The translations under genes were made by a program, and so were the position numbers. From Fen-1058 sp964398185 (lineage in GTDB: Bacteria > Chloroflexota > Anaerolineae > Fen-1058), in contig CAYNML010000009.1 in the NCBI GenBank assembly GCA_964398185.1, positions 1 to 64,000 on the forward strand: a stretch of 64,000 nt of DNA, in the 5' to 3' direction. Within the stretch, counting starts at the first letter, position 1, and each line of letters opens with the position of its first letter. Positions 46,238 through 54,423 of the stretch are shown in pieces. The notes below the pieces were generated by a model. It searched no databases and had not been told where the DNA came from. It was given only the letters and a program-made list of their open reading frames with translations.

Positions 46238-47530
46238 TTATTTCCGGAGTTTCTTCTTCGCCGCTGCTTTCTTCGCCAGCGGCCTTTTCACCACCGCCTT
46301 CTTGGCCGGTTGCTTCGCAGCGACTTTCTGCCTGGTGTTCGCCCGCTTGGCCTTCAATGGCTTGATCTCCACCGGCGGCAGCTGCACCACCGCCGCTTCG
46401 CCCTTTACCAGCGCCACCGCTTTTTGCGCGGCTTCCGCCAGCGTCGAGGCGGTCTGCATGTTGGCTGCCGCCAGAATGCGCCGGCCTTCCTCTTCGTTGG
46501 TGCCGACGAGGCGCGCTACCATCGGCACATGGGGCTGCACCTCTTCCATCGCCGCCACGATGCCGCGCGCCACTTCGTCGCAGCGCGTGATGCCCCCGAA
46601 AATGTTGAAGAGCACCGCTTTCACATTGGGATCGGCCAGAATGATCCGCAGAGCTGCCGCCACTTTATCGGCCTGCGCGCCGCCGCCGATGTCCAGGAAG
46701 TTCGCCGGGCTGCCGCCGAACAACTTGGTCATGTCCATCGTCGCCATGGCCAGGCCCGCGCCGTTGACCATGCAGCCGATCTCACCGTCGAGCTTGATGT
46801 ACGACAGCCCGCGCTGGCGCGCTTCGGTTTCCGACGGCGCTTCTTCGTCCACGTCGCGCAGCGCCGCCAGATCGGGATGGCGATACAGCGCATTGTCGTC
46901 GACCAGGATCTTGCCGTCCAGCGCTTGCAGCACGCCCGCACCCGTAATCACCAGCGGATTCACTTCGGCCAGGCTGGCATCCAGATCCACGAAGCAGCGA
47001 TACAGCCCCTGCGCGATGGTGTTGAAATCTTTGATCATCTCGCGCTTCAGGCCGATGCCGTACGCAATCTGCCGAGTCTGGTATTCGCGCAGGCCCAGGA
47101 AAGGATCGATGGTGACGCGGATGATCTTCTCCGGCGTTTCGCGCGCCACCTCCTCAATGTCGATGCCGCCCGCCGCCGAGGCCATCATCACGGCCCGGCG
47201 CCGCAGCCGATCGAGCACGATGCCGAGATAGATTTCCTGCGCAATATCGGCGGCTTCGTCCACCAGCACCTTGCGCACCGTCAGGCCCTTGATGTTCATG
47301 CCCAGAATCTGGCCCGCGACGATCTCGGCCTCGTCGGGGGTGTTGGCCAGCTTGACGCCACCGGCCTTGCCGCGCCCGCCCACCAGCACCTGCGACTTGA
47401 TCACGACACGCCGGCCCAGATCGCGCGCAATGCGCCGCGCATCTTCCGGTGTCGTCGCAATCTCGCCGCGGGGAATGGGCAGCCCATACTTGCCAAACAG
47501 TTGCTTCGACTGATACTCGTGCAGTTTCAC
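46238..47530 (-). CDS. sucC: Succinyl-CoA ligase beta subunit with basic C-terminal tail
   Basis: The 430-residue ATP-grasp subunit pairs with SucD. It starts MKLHEYQSKQLFGKYGLPIP (GTG start at 47530, GGAGGACAGT upstream) and has GGRGKAGGVKLA, LAEVNPLVITGAG and NFLDIGGGAQADKVAAALRI. The catalytic core matches the ~385-residue family. The final ~43 residues are unusual, KPLKAKRANTRQKVAAKQPA and on through AKKAAAKKKLRK, a Lys/Ala/Pro-rich histone-H1-like extension that should bind polyanions or act as a flexible tag. A TATAAT-like sequence at 47566-47571 (minus strand) may be the -10 of the operon; its -35 partner is poor. Confidence 0.93.
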   Translation of the reverse strand: MKLHEYQSKQLFGKYGLPIPRGEIATTPEDARRIARDLGRRVVIKSQVLVGGRGKAGGVKLANTPDEAEIVAGQILGMNIKGLTVRKVLVDEAADIAQEIYLGIVLDRLRRRAVMMASAAGGIDIEEVARETPEKIIRVTIDPFLGLREYQTRQIAYGIGLKREMIKDFNTIAQGLYRCFVDLDASLAEVNPLVITGAGVLQALDGKILVDDNALYRHPDLAALRDVDEEAPSETEARQRGLSYIKLDGEIGCMVNGAGLAMATMDMTKLFGGSPANFLDIGGGAQADKVAAALRIILADPNVKAVLFNIFGGITRCDEVARGIVAAMEEVQPHVPMVARLVGTNEEEGRRILAAANMQTASTLAEAAQKAVALVKGEAAVVQLPPVEIKPLKAKRANTRQKVAAKQPAKKAVVKRPLAKKAAAKKKLRK

Positions 47531-47621
47531 ACTGTCCTCCGGGGTTGTGGGTTGAGTGCTACGGCATTATACAACAGGAACATCCCGCCGATCAGCTGCG
47601 TTAAGCGGCGGGATGTGAAAC

Positions 47622-50600
47622 TTATGGGAGTTGATCGAACGAGCCGGTGGGAATCGCCCCAACAAACGGGGGATACTTCAACACCCGACCGAACACCGTA
47701 TCGACCACGTACACGAATCCGTGTTGGTCGACGGCGATGCCGCCGGGCAGCCCGAAGCCGGTATTGTCCGTGCCGTTGCCGTACTGACCAAAGCTGCCCA
47801 GATAGCCGCCGTCACGGCTGAAGACCAGAATACGCAGCCCGGCCTGATCCGCCACGTAAACCCGGCCCTGCCGATCCATCGCCACGTACGGCTTCCCGAC
47901 TTTGTCCTTGTCCAGCCAGCCATCAATCTCCCAACTGGCAATGGATACGCCATCGCGATTGAAGGTCTGCACGCGTCCATTCCACGTGTCGGCCACGGCG
48001 ATGTTGCCCTCCGCGTCGGTGGCAATCCCGACCGGCTCATCCAGCTGACCGGGCAGCAGGCCCGATCCGCCGAACTGGCTGATGAACGCCCCCTCGCCAT
48101 CGAAGATCTGCACGCGCTTGTTGCCGGTATCGCTCACCAGCACGCGCCCGTCCTGGTCCACCGCAATGCCGCGCGGCCCGAAGAATACGCCCGGATCGCC
48201 GGTGGCCGCGCCGCCCGTGTTGCCCTCAACGCCCCAGCCGTTCATGTACGCGCCGTCGGCGGTGAAATGCTGCACGCGATGGTTCCATGTGTCGGCGATG
48301 TAGAGCGTGCCGTCCGGCGCGACGGCCACCGACCACGGTTCGTTGAACAGGCCCGGCTGATTCGACGCGGCAGGACCACCGATCGAGGTGATGAACTGCC
48401 CGGTGCGATCAAATTTCTGGATGCGGTGGTTGTAGCTATCGGCCACAAAGATCGATCCATCCTCGGCCACCGCAATGCCCTGCGGCGATTGGAACTGGCC
48501 CGCGCCGGCGCCGATGCCTGCGCCCAGGACCTGCTCGGCCGTGATGTCCTGCCAGCCTTCGACATAGGGATCGACGTAGGGCTGTTGCTCGATCGGCTGG
48601 CCGACACCGAGGGATTCGCTCCAGATTTGCGCGGCCAGATCGTTGCGCACGTACAGGCGGAAGTCGCTGACCAGCGGCCAGTTGTCGGGCGTGTGCGGGC
48701 CAAGCTGCTGTCCGCCGGCGTTGCGCACGTTCACGTACTGCGTGTAATCGCGGTTGAGGAAGATGTCGACCAAAGCGCTGCGCCGCTGCGGCTCGATGAT
48801 CCAGCGCGCCAGAATGCCCAGATTCTCCGGTAGTTTCTTCAAGCTGTACAGCGTGCAGCGCAGTTGGCCGGCGCGTTTCTCGCTCGCATCGATCGCGCCG
48901 TCCTGGTTCTCGTCGGTGGCACTCACCGGCATGGCCGCGCCGGTGGCGGCGTCAATCTCATTGGGCGGGCAGTCGGCCATGAACTTGTAATCTTCCATCG
49001 GCCACCAGATGCGATGCCCCTGCCAGTAAGTGTGCGTCTGCCGCAGCACGCTGTCGGCCACGCCCCAGGTCTTGTCACTGGCGATGATGATGGGCGCGTC
49101 CAGATCGCCGCGCGACGGCGAGTCGGCATACTGGTACTTGTTGGGATAGTCGCGCAGATACCAGTAGAACGGCCACGACGATTCCGCGTCGAAGCCGATG
49201 CGGATGGTCTTGCCGCCCGCGCTGCGCTGTGAGAGCTCTTCAATCTGTTTCATGGCCAGGTGCAGGCCCGGTCCGCCATGCGCATACACGCCGTACTCCA
49301 GCGCCGAATCATAGGTGATGAAGTTCCAGATCCAGCCGGTGCGAATCGTCAGCACCGTCAAGAGCAGCAGGCCCATGAGCGCCGCCAATCGCAGCAGCGT
49401 CTGCCACGTAGGTCGCGGTGTCATGCGCCACAGCCCCCACAGCGAGAAGGCCAGCACGATCAGCGCGGCGAACCACGCCCCAAAGGCCGAGAGGTTGTCG
49501 AGCTGCTGCCCGCCGAAGGCTTTCTGCAAGGCGCCGATCAACCACGCCCCCGACACGATCGCCGCTGCCAGCAGTAGCGCGGCCAGCCACCAGCGCTCCG
49601 TGATGAACGATTTCCACGGAATGCGCTCGAACCAGTCGCCCAGGAATTTGCCGCTCAGAAAGATCATCGGCAGCGCCAGGTAGACCATGAGCCACGGCAT
49701 CTTCTCGCCCGCGTAGGAAAACGCCAGCCAGCTGCCGAAGCACCACCAGATCAAGAACGGGACAACGAGCCGCAGATCCCAAGCAGCCGCAGACTTTACG
49801 CCGCGCCGCCAGTTGATCACGCCGCGAACCATGTAGAAGATCGCGGCGCTGATCGAAATCAGCAGCGGCAGGTATTCGTAGATGGGTGTGACGATGAAGT
49901 AGTAGTAGATGGGCTGCGAACCGCGCTGCACGCCCTGCTGCTCCAGCCAGTAGCCCAGCGAGCCGACGAAGCCGGTACCCAACCCCACACCGTTGGTGAA
50001 AAACGTGGTAAAGAACGGAATGGTGATGCCGAGGAAGATGGCGGTGGCGATCAACCACACCCGCCGCTTCCACCACCACCCGATCGCCAGGGCCGCGGCC
50101 GCGAACGCGCCGAACAACGCGGCCAGCCGCATCACCGGGCCGATGTCGTTGGTGGGGAAGTTGCCGTCGTGGAAAAAGGCGACATTGACGAACTCTGCGC
50201 CGAAGACCAGCTTCCACACCGGATTGAACACCACCAGCGCGCCTGCCGACAGCATGAACAGGCTCAGTGTCAGGATCACGACCGCCAGATCGAACGAGGG
50301 GGACTCGCGCAAGCGATCGGGCAGGATAAACTTGAGCCAGAAGTAGACGGCCACCGTGATGATGATGAACGGCGCCAGCGTGAACAACGCCACCCTGGCC
50401 CATGCGCCGGCCATTTGCAGCCAGTACGTCAGCTGCGCGCTGAACTCGACGGGCAGTCCCGGTTGCAGGGGTTGCGGAGGCACAGGGAATGGCATCGGAT
50501 CGCCCGGCCCCAGACCCACCGCCCCCATGATCAGCGCCTGCACCACCACCACGGCAATGGCGATGAGGGCCGCCACGGCCAGACCCAGCACCGCCCGGCC

Positions 50601-51272
50601 CAAAATACCGATCCAGAAATTCTGGTTCTTTCCCAATTCCAGCAACGCCGCGACCGCGACAAACACGCCAAAGATCACCGCCACGATGAACGTGGACTCC
50701 ATCGACAGGAAACCGAAGGCCAGCGCGCCGGCGATGAGGTACAACCACTTGTTCTCGCGCTGCTGGATGTAGGCGAAGATGCCCCACGCGATGAGGACCG
50801 CCCACACCAGCATGTACGCTTCGTCGCGGATGTAGCGCCCGTGATACCAGATCGACGGCGAGATCAACAGCATGAACGACGTCAGCAGCGCGCCGGTGCG
50901 GCCCAGCCAGCGCCGCATGAAATACGGCAGGCCCACCAGCGCCACGCCGAAGATCGCCACCGAGATGCGGGCCGTGAAATCGTCGGCGCCGAACAGGCTG
51001 TAGATCAACGCGTTGATGTGGAACAGGAACGGACCGTGCATCAACGGCGTGTGCTGAAAGCCGCCGCCCTTGTACAGGTTCCACGAGTAGTAGACGTGCA
51101 AACTCTCATCGTGGCTCATGCCGCGATCGCCCAGCGCCCAGAAGCGCGTGAGGATGGCGATCACGATGAAGACGAGGTACAGTGTCTTCTCCACGTCGAG
51201 ATGAACCGAGGCCAGCACGGCGCGGTCCAGCCAACTGATTTTGCGTTCGGTTACGGGTACAGATGCGCTCAT
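47622..51272 (-). CDS. TIGR03663-like GT-C membrane protein fused to NHL beta-propeller
   Basis: The 1216-residue protein has an N-terminal membrane region of about 560 residues (roughly 12 helices) showing D55-E56 in DRGMSHDES and H79-G80-P81 in TPLMHGPFLFHINALI. These are the invariant DE and HGP residues recalled for family TIGR03663, which resembles dolichyl-phosphate-mannose mannosyltransferases. A long extracytoplasmic middle follows. The last ~330 residues contain at least five NHL units of the form F-x-x-P-x-G-I/V-A-V-x-x-D-G-x-I/L-Y/F-V-A-D-x-x-N-x-R-I/V-Q. Such propellers bind ligands or proteins. The start at 51272 is supported by similarity, with a modest ribosome site. It heads a run of related membrane genes and the sucCD operon follows 91 bp downstream. 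Confidence 0.75.
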   Translation of the reverse strand: MSASVPVTERKISWLDRAVLASVHLDVEKTLYLVFIVIAILTRFWALGDRGMSHDESLHVYYSWNLYKGGGFQHTPLMHGPFLFHINALIYSLFGADDFTARISVAIFGVALVGLPYFMRRWLGRTGALLTSFMLLISPSIWYHGRYIRDEAYMLVWAVLIAWGIFAYIQQRENKWLYLIAGALAFGFLSMESTFIVAVIFGVFVAVAALLELGKNQNFWIGILGRAVLGLAVAALIAIAVVVVQALIMGAVGLGPGDPMPFPVPPQPLQPGLPVEFSAQLTYWLQMAGAWARVALFTLAPFIIITVAVYFWLKFILPDRLRESPSFDLAVVILTLSLFMLSAGALVVFNPVWKLVFGAEFVNVAFFHDGNFPTNDIGPVMRLAALFGAFAAAALAIGWWWKRRVWLIATAIFLGITIPFFTTFFTNGVGLGTGFVGSLGYWLEQQGVQRGSQPIYYYFIVTPIYEYLPLLISISAAIFYMVRGVINWRRGVKSAAAWDLRLVVPFLIWWCFGSWLAFSYAGEKMPWLMVYLALPMIFLSGKFLGDWFERIPWKSFITERWWLAALLLAAAIVSGAWLIGALQKAFGGQQLDNLSAFGAWFAALIVLAFSLWGLWRMTPRPTWQTLLRLAALMGLLLLTVLTIRTGWIWNFITYDSALEYGVYAHGGPGLHLAMKQIEELSQRSAGGKTIRIGFDAESSWPFYWYLRDYPNKYQYADSPSRGDLDAPIIIASDKTWGVADSVLRQTHTYWQGHRIWWPMEDYKFMADCPPNEIDAATGAAMPVSATDENQDGAIDASEKRAGQLRCTLYSLKKLPENLGILARWIIEPQRRSALVDIFLNRDYTQYVNVRNAGGQQLGPHTPDNWPLVSDFRLYVRNDLAAQIWSESLGVGQPIEQQPYVDPYVEGWQDITAEQVLGAGIGAGAGQFQSPQGIAVAEDGSIFVADSYNHRIQKFDRTGQFITSIGGPAASNQPGLFNEPWSVAVAPDGTLYIADTWNHRVQHFTADGAYMNGWGVEGNTGGAATGDPGVFFGPRGIAVDQDGRVLVSDTGNKRVQIFDGEGAFISQFGGSGLLPGQLDEPVGIATDAEGNIAVADTWNGRVQTFNRDGVSIASWEIDGWLDKDKVGKPYVAMDRQGRVYVADQAGLRILVFSRDGGYLGSFGQYGNGTDNTGFGLPGGIAVDQHGFVYVVDTVFGRVLKYPPFVGAIPTGSFDQLP

Positions 51273-51364
51273 AGAATTCTGATCTCTATTTCAGGATTTC
51301 AACCCGCTTCCCCCTCTCCTGAGTTGAGCAGCACAACTCAGGAGAGGGGGCCAGGGGGTGAGAT

Positions 51365-52369
51365 TCAAATTTTCAGCACCAGTTTCACGACGACCATGCC
51401 GATCAGACCCGCCAGAAACAGCAGGCCATAGCGGCGATTGTGGATAAAGGCCAGCGAGACGAACCACAACGGCCAGGCTGCTTGGGGATACCACTCCGGC
51501 GGCGCGGCAGGTTTGGGCTGCAAAAATTGCGGCAGCACCGTGCGCAGCATGGTCAAGGCCAACAACACGATCAGCATGATCCAGTGATAGGCGCCGGCCA
51601 CCACCAGCGCGATCACCAGCAGGTACATCAGCACCATCATACCGATCGCCGCATAACGCGAATTGCGCTCGCCGAGGATCACCGGCAGCGTGTGGATGCG
51701 CTTGGCTTTGTCCGCGTCGCACTTGTCGATGTGCTTGCCGAAGATCACTGTGGTCACGCCCAGCGCATACGGCAGCCCGGCCAGCACCACCGGCCAACTC
51801 CACTCGCCCGCCACCACAAAGTAGCCACCGCCGATCATCAACGGTCCCCACACGATCAGCACCGCAATCTCGCCCAGGCCGATGTACTTCAACGGCCACG
51901 TATAAAACAGCACAAAGAATGCGCCCAGACCTAGCAGCAGCAGCGCCAGCGGCCCGCGCCAAGCCACGAGCACCAGGCCGCAGACCAGCGCCAGCAACCC
52001 GGTGACCGCAGCATACGTCAGCAATTGGCGCTTGGTCATCAGGCCATGTTCCAACGGCTGCGGTCCGTACTGCGCTCGATAGTAATTGTCCTTGTCCACG
52101 CCGCGCACGTAGTCGGTGTAATCGTTCAGCAGATTGTTCGTCGCGTGCGCCAGCACCAAACCGATCGTCATCAGCAGCCACGGCACAAAGTCGAACTTAC
52201 CGGCGAGCAGCGCCAACAGGCCTGCAATCGCCGCCGAGATGAACGTCATGATCAGCACAGCCGCCCGGGTGGAGATCAACCACTTCGAGATCACGTCGAG
52301 CTGCTTCCATTCATCGGTGCTGATGCGCGGAATAATCCGCAGCGCCTTGCCCCACATTGCTACATTCAT
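51365..52369 (-). CDS. UbiA-family prenyltransferase
   Basis: The 334-residue protein has about eight to nine membrane helices and the two Asp-rich prenyl-diphosphate motifs, NNLLNDYTDYVRGVD (NDxxD) and KHIDKCDADKAKRIHTLP (DxxxD). It transfers a polyprenyl group to an aromatic or other acceptor; MenA (menaquinone) is the nearest match I can suggest, while lipid or glycan-lipid roles are possible given its position between GT-C-like genes. The ATG at 52369 has GAGAGG upstream; longer in-frame starts would overlap the neighbouring gene. Whether it belongs functionally to this cluster is unknown. Confidence 0.82.
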   Translation of the reverse strand: MNVAMWGKALRIIPRISTDEWKQLDVISKWLISTRAAVLIMTFISAAIAGLLALLAGKFDFVPWLLMTIGLVLAHATNNLLNDYTDYVRGVDKDNYYRAQYGPQPLEHGLMTKRQLLTYAAVTGLLALVCGLVLVAWRGPLALLLLGLGAFFVLFYTWPLKYIGLGEIAVLIVWGPLMIGGGYFVVAGEWSWPVVLAGLPYALGVTTVIFGKHIDKCDADKAKRIHTLPVILGERNSRYAAIGMMVLMYLLVIALVVAGAYHWIMLIVLLALTMLRTVLPQFLQPKPAAPPEWYPQAAWPLWFVSLAFIHNRRYGLLFLAGLIGMVVVKLVLKI

Positions 52370-52398
52370 AAACTCAACCTCTCCCGCAGGGGTCGTCC

Positions 52399-54189
52399 CT
52401 ACGGCCTTGCCTTCTCCCACACCACATACGTCTGCACCGGCAGCGGCGCCGTGTCGCTTTCGCGGTATAGCCACCAGCGCAGCAGATCGTTGTCCGTCAA
52501 CTGCGACGGCTCCCACAACCGCTGCGTTTCAAAGCGCTGGCCGCGATAGGTCTCGGTCACAAATGGCGGGAACGCGCTGCCCAGCGGCGCGATCACGATC
52601 GGCGCCAGATCGCTGACTACGGCGTTGTACTGCGCGCGTTTGAAATCGCGCAGCGCCCAGCGCACAACGGCATCATCCTGGGGCAGCGTCACCGCCACCT
52701 GCGCCTGATCGACAAACCCGGTCGCGCGCCTGGACGCCGCCTGCACCAGCGCGCGCAGATCGCGCACGTCCGGCGTCACCGCCGTCGGCCCCCACAACAG
52801 CTCGCGCGGATTGCCCGCCTGCCGCTGCGTCACACTCCACGCGCTGCTGAACGATGTGATCGTCAGCGACACGAACAACGTCGCCACGGCGGCGCGCAGC
52901 GTGGCCCGCCAGCCGATCAACAACACAAACACGCCCAGCATCACCGCCGCCAGCAGCACCATGCCAATCGCGACGGTGCTGCCCAGGCTTAGCGACAGGC
53001 CGAGGAAGGTGCTAGAGGACGTTGGCCCCACTGCCGTCTGCGCCGTATTGATCGCCAAAAAGCCCAGCACCACCGCCGCCGTCAGCCAGAACACACCCTC
53101 GGCCTGCCACGCGCCATGTTGTTCCAGATCGCGCGCCAGCCGCTCGAGCAGCACACCGCCCAGCAGCGCCAGCGGCGTCAGCATCAACGTCAAATCCAGC
53201 ACCTGCCGACCAGGTTGCAGCAAGGCGACGCTGAACGCGCCGATAGTCCAGATACCCAACAGCAGGATCAGGCCGGTCACGCGGCGCAGCGACGCAATCA
53301 ACCCTGCCAGTCCAAAGATCACGATCAGCGGCTCATACACGATCAGAATCTGGAACAAGCGCAGCGCCCCAATCGATTCCACGGCGCTCCATGCGGCCAC
53401 CCACGCCGTCAGGCTCTCCGGCACATGCGCCAACCCCGCCGGTCGCAGGAACAGCCCCGTCGCCGCCGCAATGCACGTCACCCCGCCGATCAGCACCGCA
53501 TCGCGCACGGCATGCTCGTCGCGCCGCAGCTGCTGCACCGTGGCGCGATCCTCGTCCGACGCGATCCAGAAATATGCGATCAATAACGCCGGGATCAGCA
53601 CCAGCGCGATCGTGATCAACCCCGGCCCGCTGGCCACCAACAACCCGATCGAAATACCCAACCCGATCAGATCGATCCGCTGCTGCGTGGTGACATAGCG
53701 CAGCCCACAGCCGATCGCCGCCAGCGCGCACGCGGCCGTCCCGATCGCGCCGTCAAGCGATCGCGACGCAGCCACCAGCGTGGGCGAAACCGCCAGCAGC
53801 AGCGCCGCCCCCAGCGCGCCATAGCGCCCGATGTGCGATCGGAACAGCGCGGGCAGCAGCACCATGATCGTTCCCAGCAGCGCCGGGACGAGCCGCACCC
53901 AACTATCGGTCACCGTCGTGCCAAACAGGCCGAACAACACCTGATTGATCGCAAACAACAGCGGACTGCCGCCCACGGGCATGGCCGCACCATCGAACGC
54001 CGCTATCGCCTGCGCCGCTTCGCGAGTGGATAACGGCGCCGCTTCCAGATTCCACAACCGCAGCACCGCCGCCACGCCCAGAATTACAGCGTACAACGCA
54101 ACCTCTGCTGTAATGACCACGCCCGCCTGCGGTGCTTCGATCGCCTTGGCCGTCTTTGTCGGGTTGATTGTCGTTGACGTTGCTTTCAT
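52399..54189 (-). CDS. GT-C-like membrane protein with degenerate active-site motif
   Basis: The 596-residue protein has about 12 membrane helices in the same overall layout as the TIGR03663-like protein at 47622. At the place of the invariant DE it reads LSTREAAQA (R56-E57), and GGSP replaces the HGP motif, so catalytic residues may be lost. Its C-terminal extracytoplasmic segment holds LWEPSQLTDNDLLRWWLYRE. It may be a partner or regulatory paralogue rather than an enzyme. The start codon is immediately downstream of a TTACTC repeat and of the 185-bp element at 54215, both of which lie in its promoter region. Confidence 0.68.
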   Translation of the reverse strand: MKATSTTINPTKTAKAIEAPQAGVVITAEVALYAVILGVAAVLRLWNLEAAPLSTREAAQAIAAFDGAAMPVGGSPLLFAINQVLFGLFGTTVTDSWVRLVPALLGTIMVLLPALFRSHIGRYGALGAALLLAVSPTLVAASRSLDGAIGTAACALAAIGCGLRYVTTQQRIDLIGLGISIGLLVASGPGLITIALVLIPALLIAYFWIASDEDRATVQQLRRDEHAVRDAVLIGGVTCIAAATGLFLRPAGLAHVPESLTAWVAAWSAVESIGALRLFQILIVYEPLIVIFGLAGLIASLRRVTGLILLLGIWTIGAFSVALLQPGRQVLDLTLMLTPLALLGGVLLERLARDLEQHGAWQAEGVFWLTAAVVLGFLAINTAQTAVGPTSSSTFLGLSLSLGSTVAIGMVLLAAVMLGVFVLLIGWRATLRAAVATLFVSLTITSFSSAWSVTQRQAGNPRELLWGPTAVTPDVRDLRALVQAASRRATGFVDQAQVAVTLPQDDAVVRWALRDFKRAQYNAVVSDLAPIVIAPLGSAFPPFVTETYRGQRFETQRLWEPSQLTDNDLLRWWLYRESDTAPLPVQTYVVWEKARP

Positions 54190-54190
54190 C

Positions 54191-54214
54191 TCATTACTCG
54201 TTACTCGTTACTCT
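54191..54214. repeat. TTACTCGTTACTCGTTACTC simple repeat
   Basis: The run abuts the start codon of the GT-C-like gene and is the target into which the 185-bp element inserted: GTTACTCT at 54207-54214 is repeated at 54400-54407. It is the same unit as at the argH 3' end. Confidence 0.8.
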
Positions 54215-54399
54215 GGGTCTTCCGACTTTGGCGGGAAACCGTCGGTGCATCGTCATTGCGAGCGCTTCCTGCGAAGCAATCTCCTTTCGACCGGTACTGA
54301 GATTGCTTCGTCGCGAACAGCGCTCACCTGCCCCGCGCCGTTGGCGGGGTCGCAATGACGCACGTTGGTGACAATAATCCCGCTGAACCCGGAAGAGCC
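54215..54399. mobile_element. 185-bp ISL3-like miniature element, copy 2
   Basis: Identical over its whole length to 56-240 and in the same orientation. It is flanked by the 8-bp duplication GTTACTCT (54207-54214 and 54400-54407), different from that of copy 1, so the two are independent insertions of the same unit. It lies 26 bp upstream of the start codon of the GT-C-like gene at 54189. Confidence 0.87.
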
Positions 54400-54423
54400 G
54401 TTACTCTTTACTCGTTAGGCACG

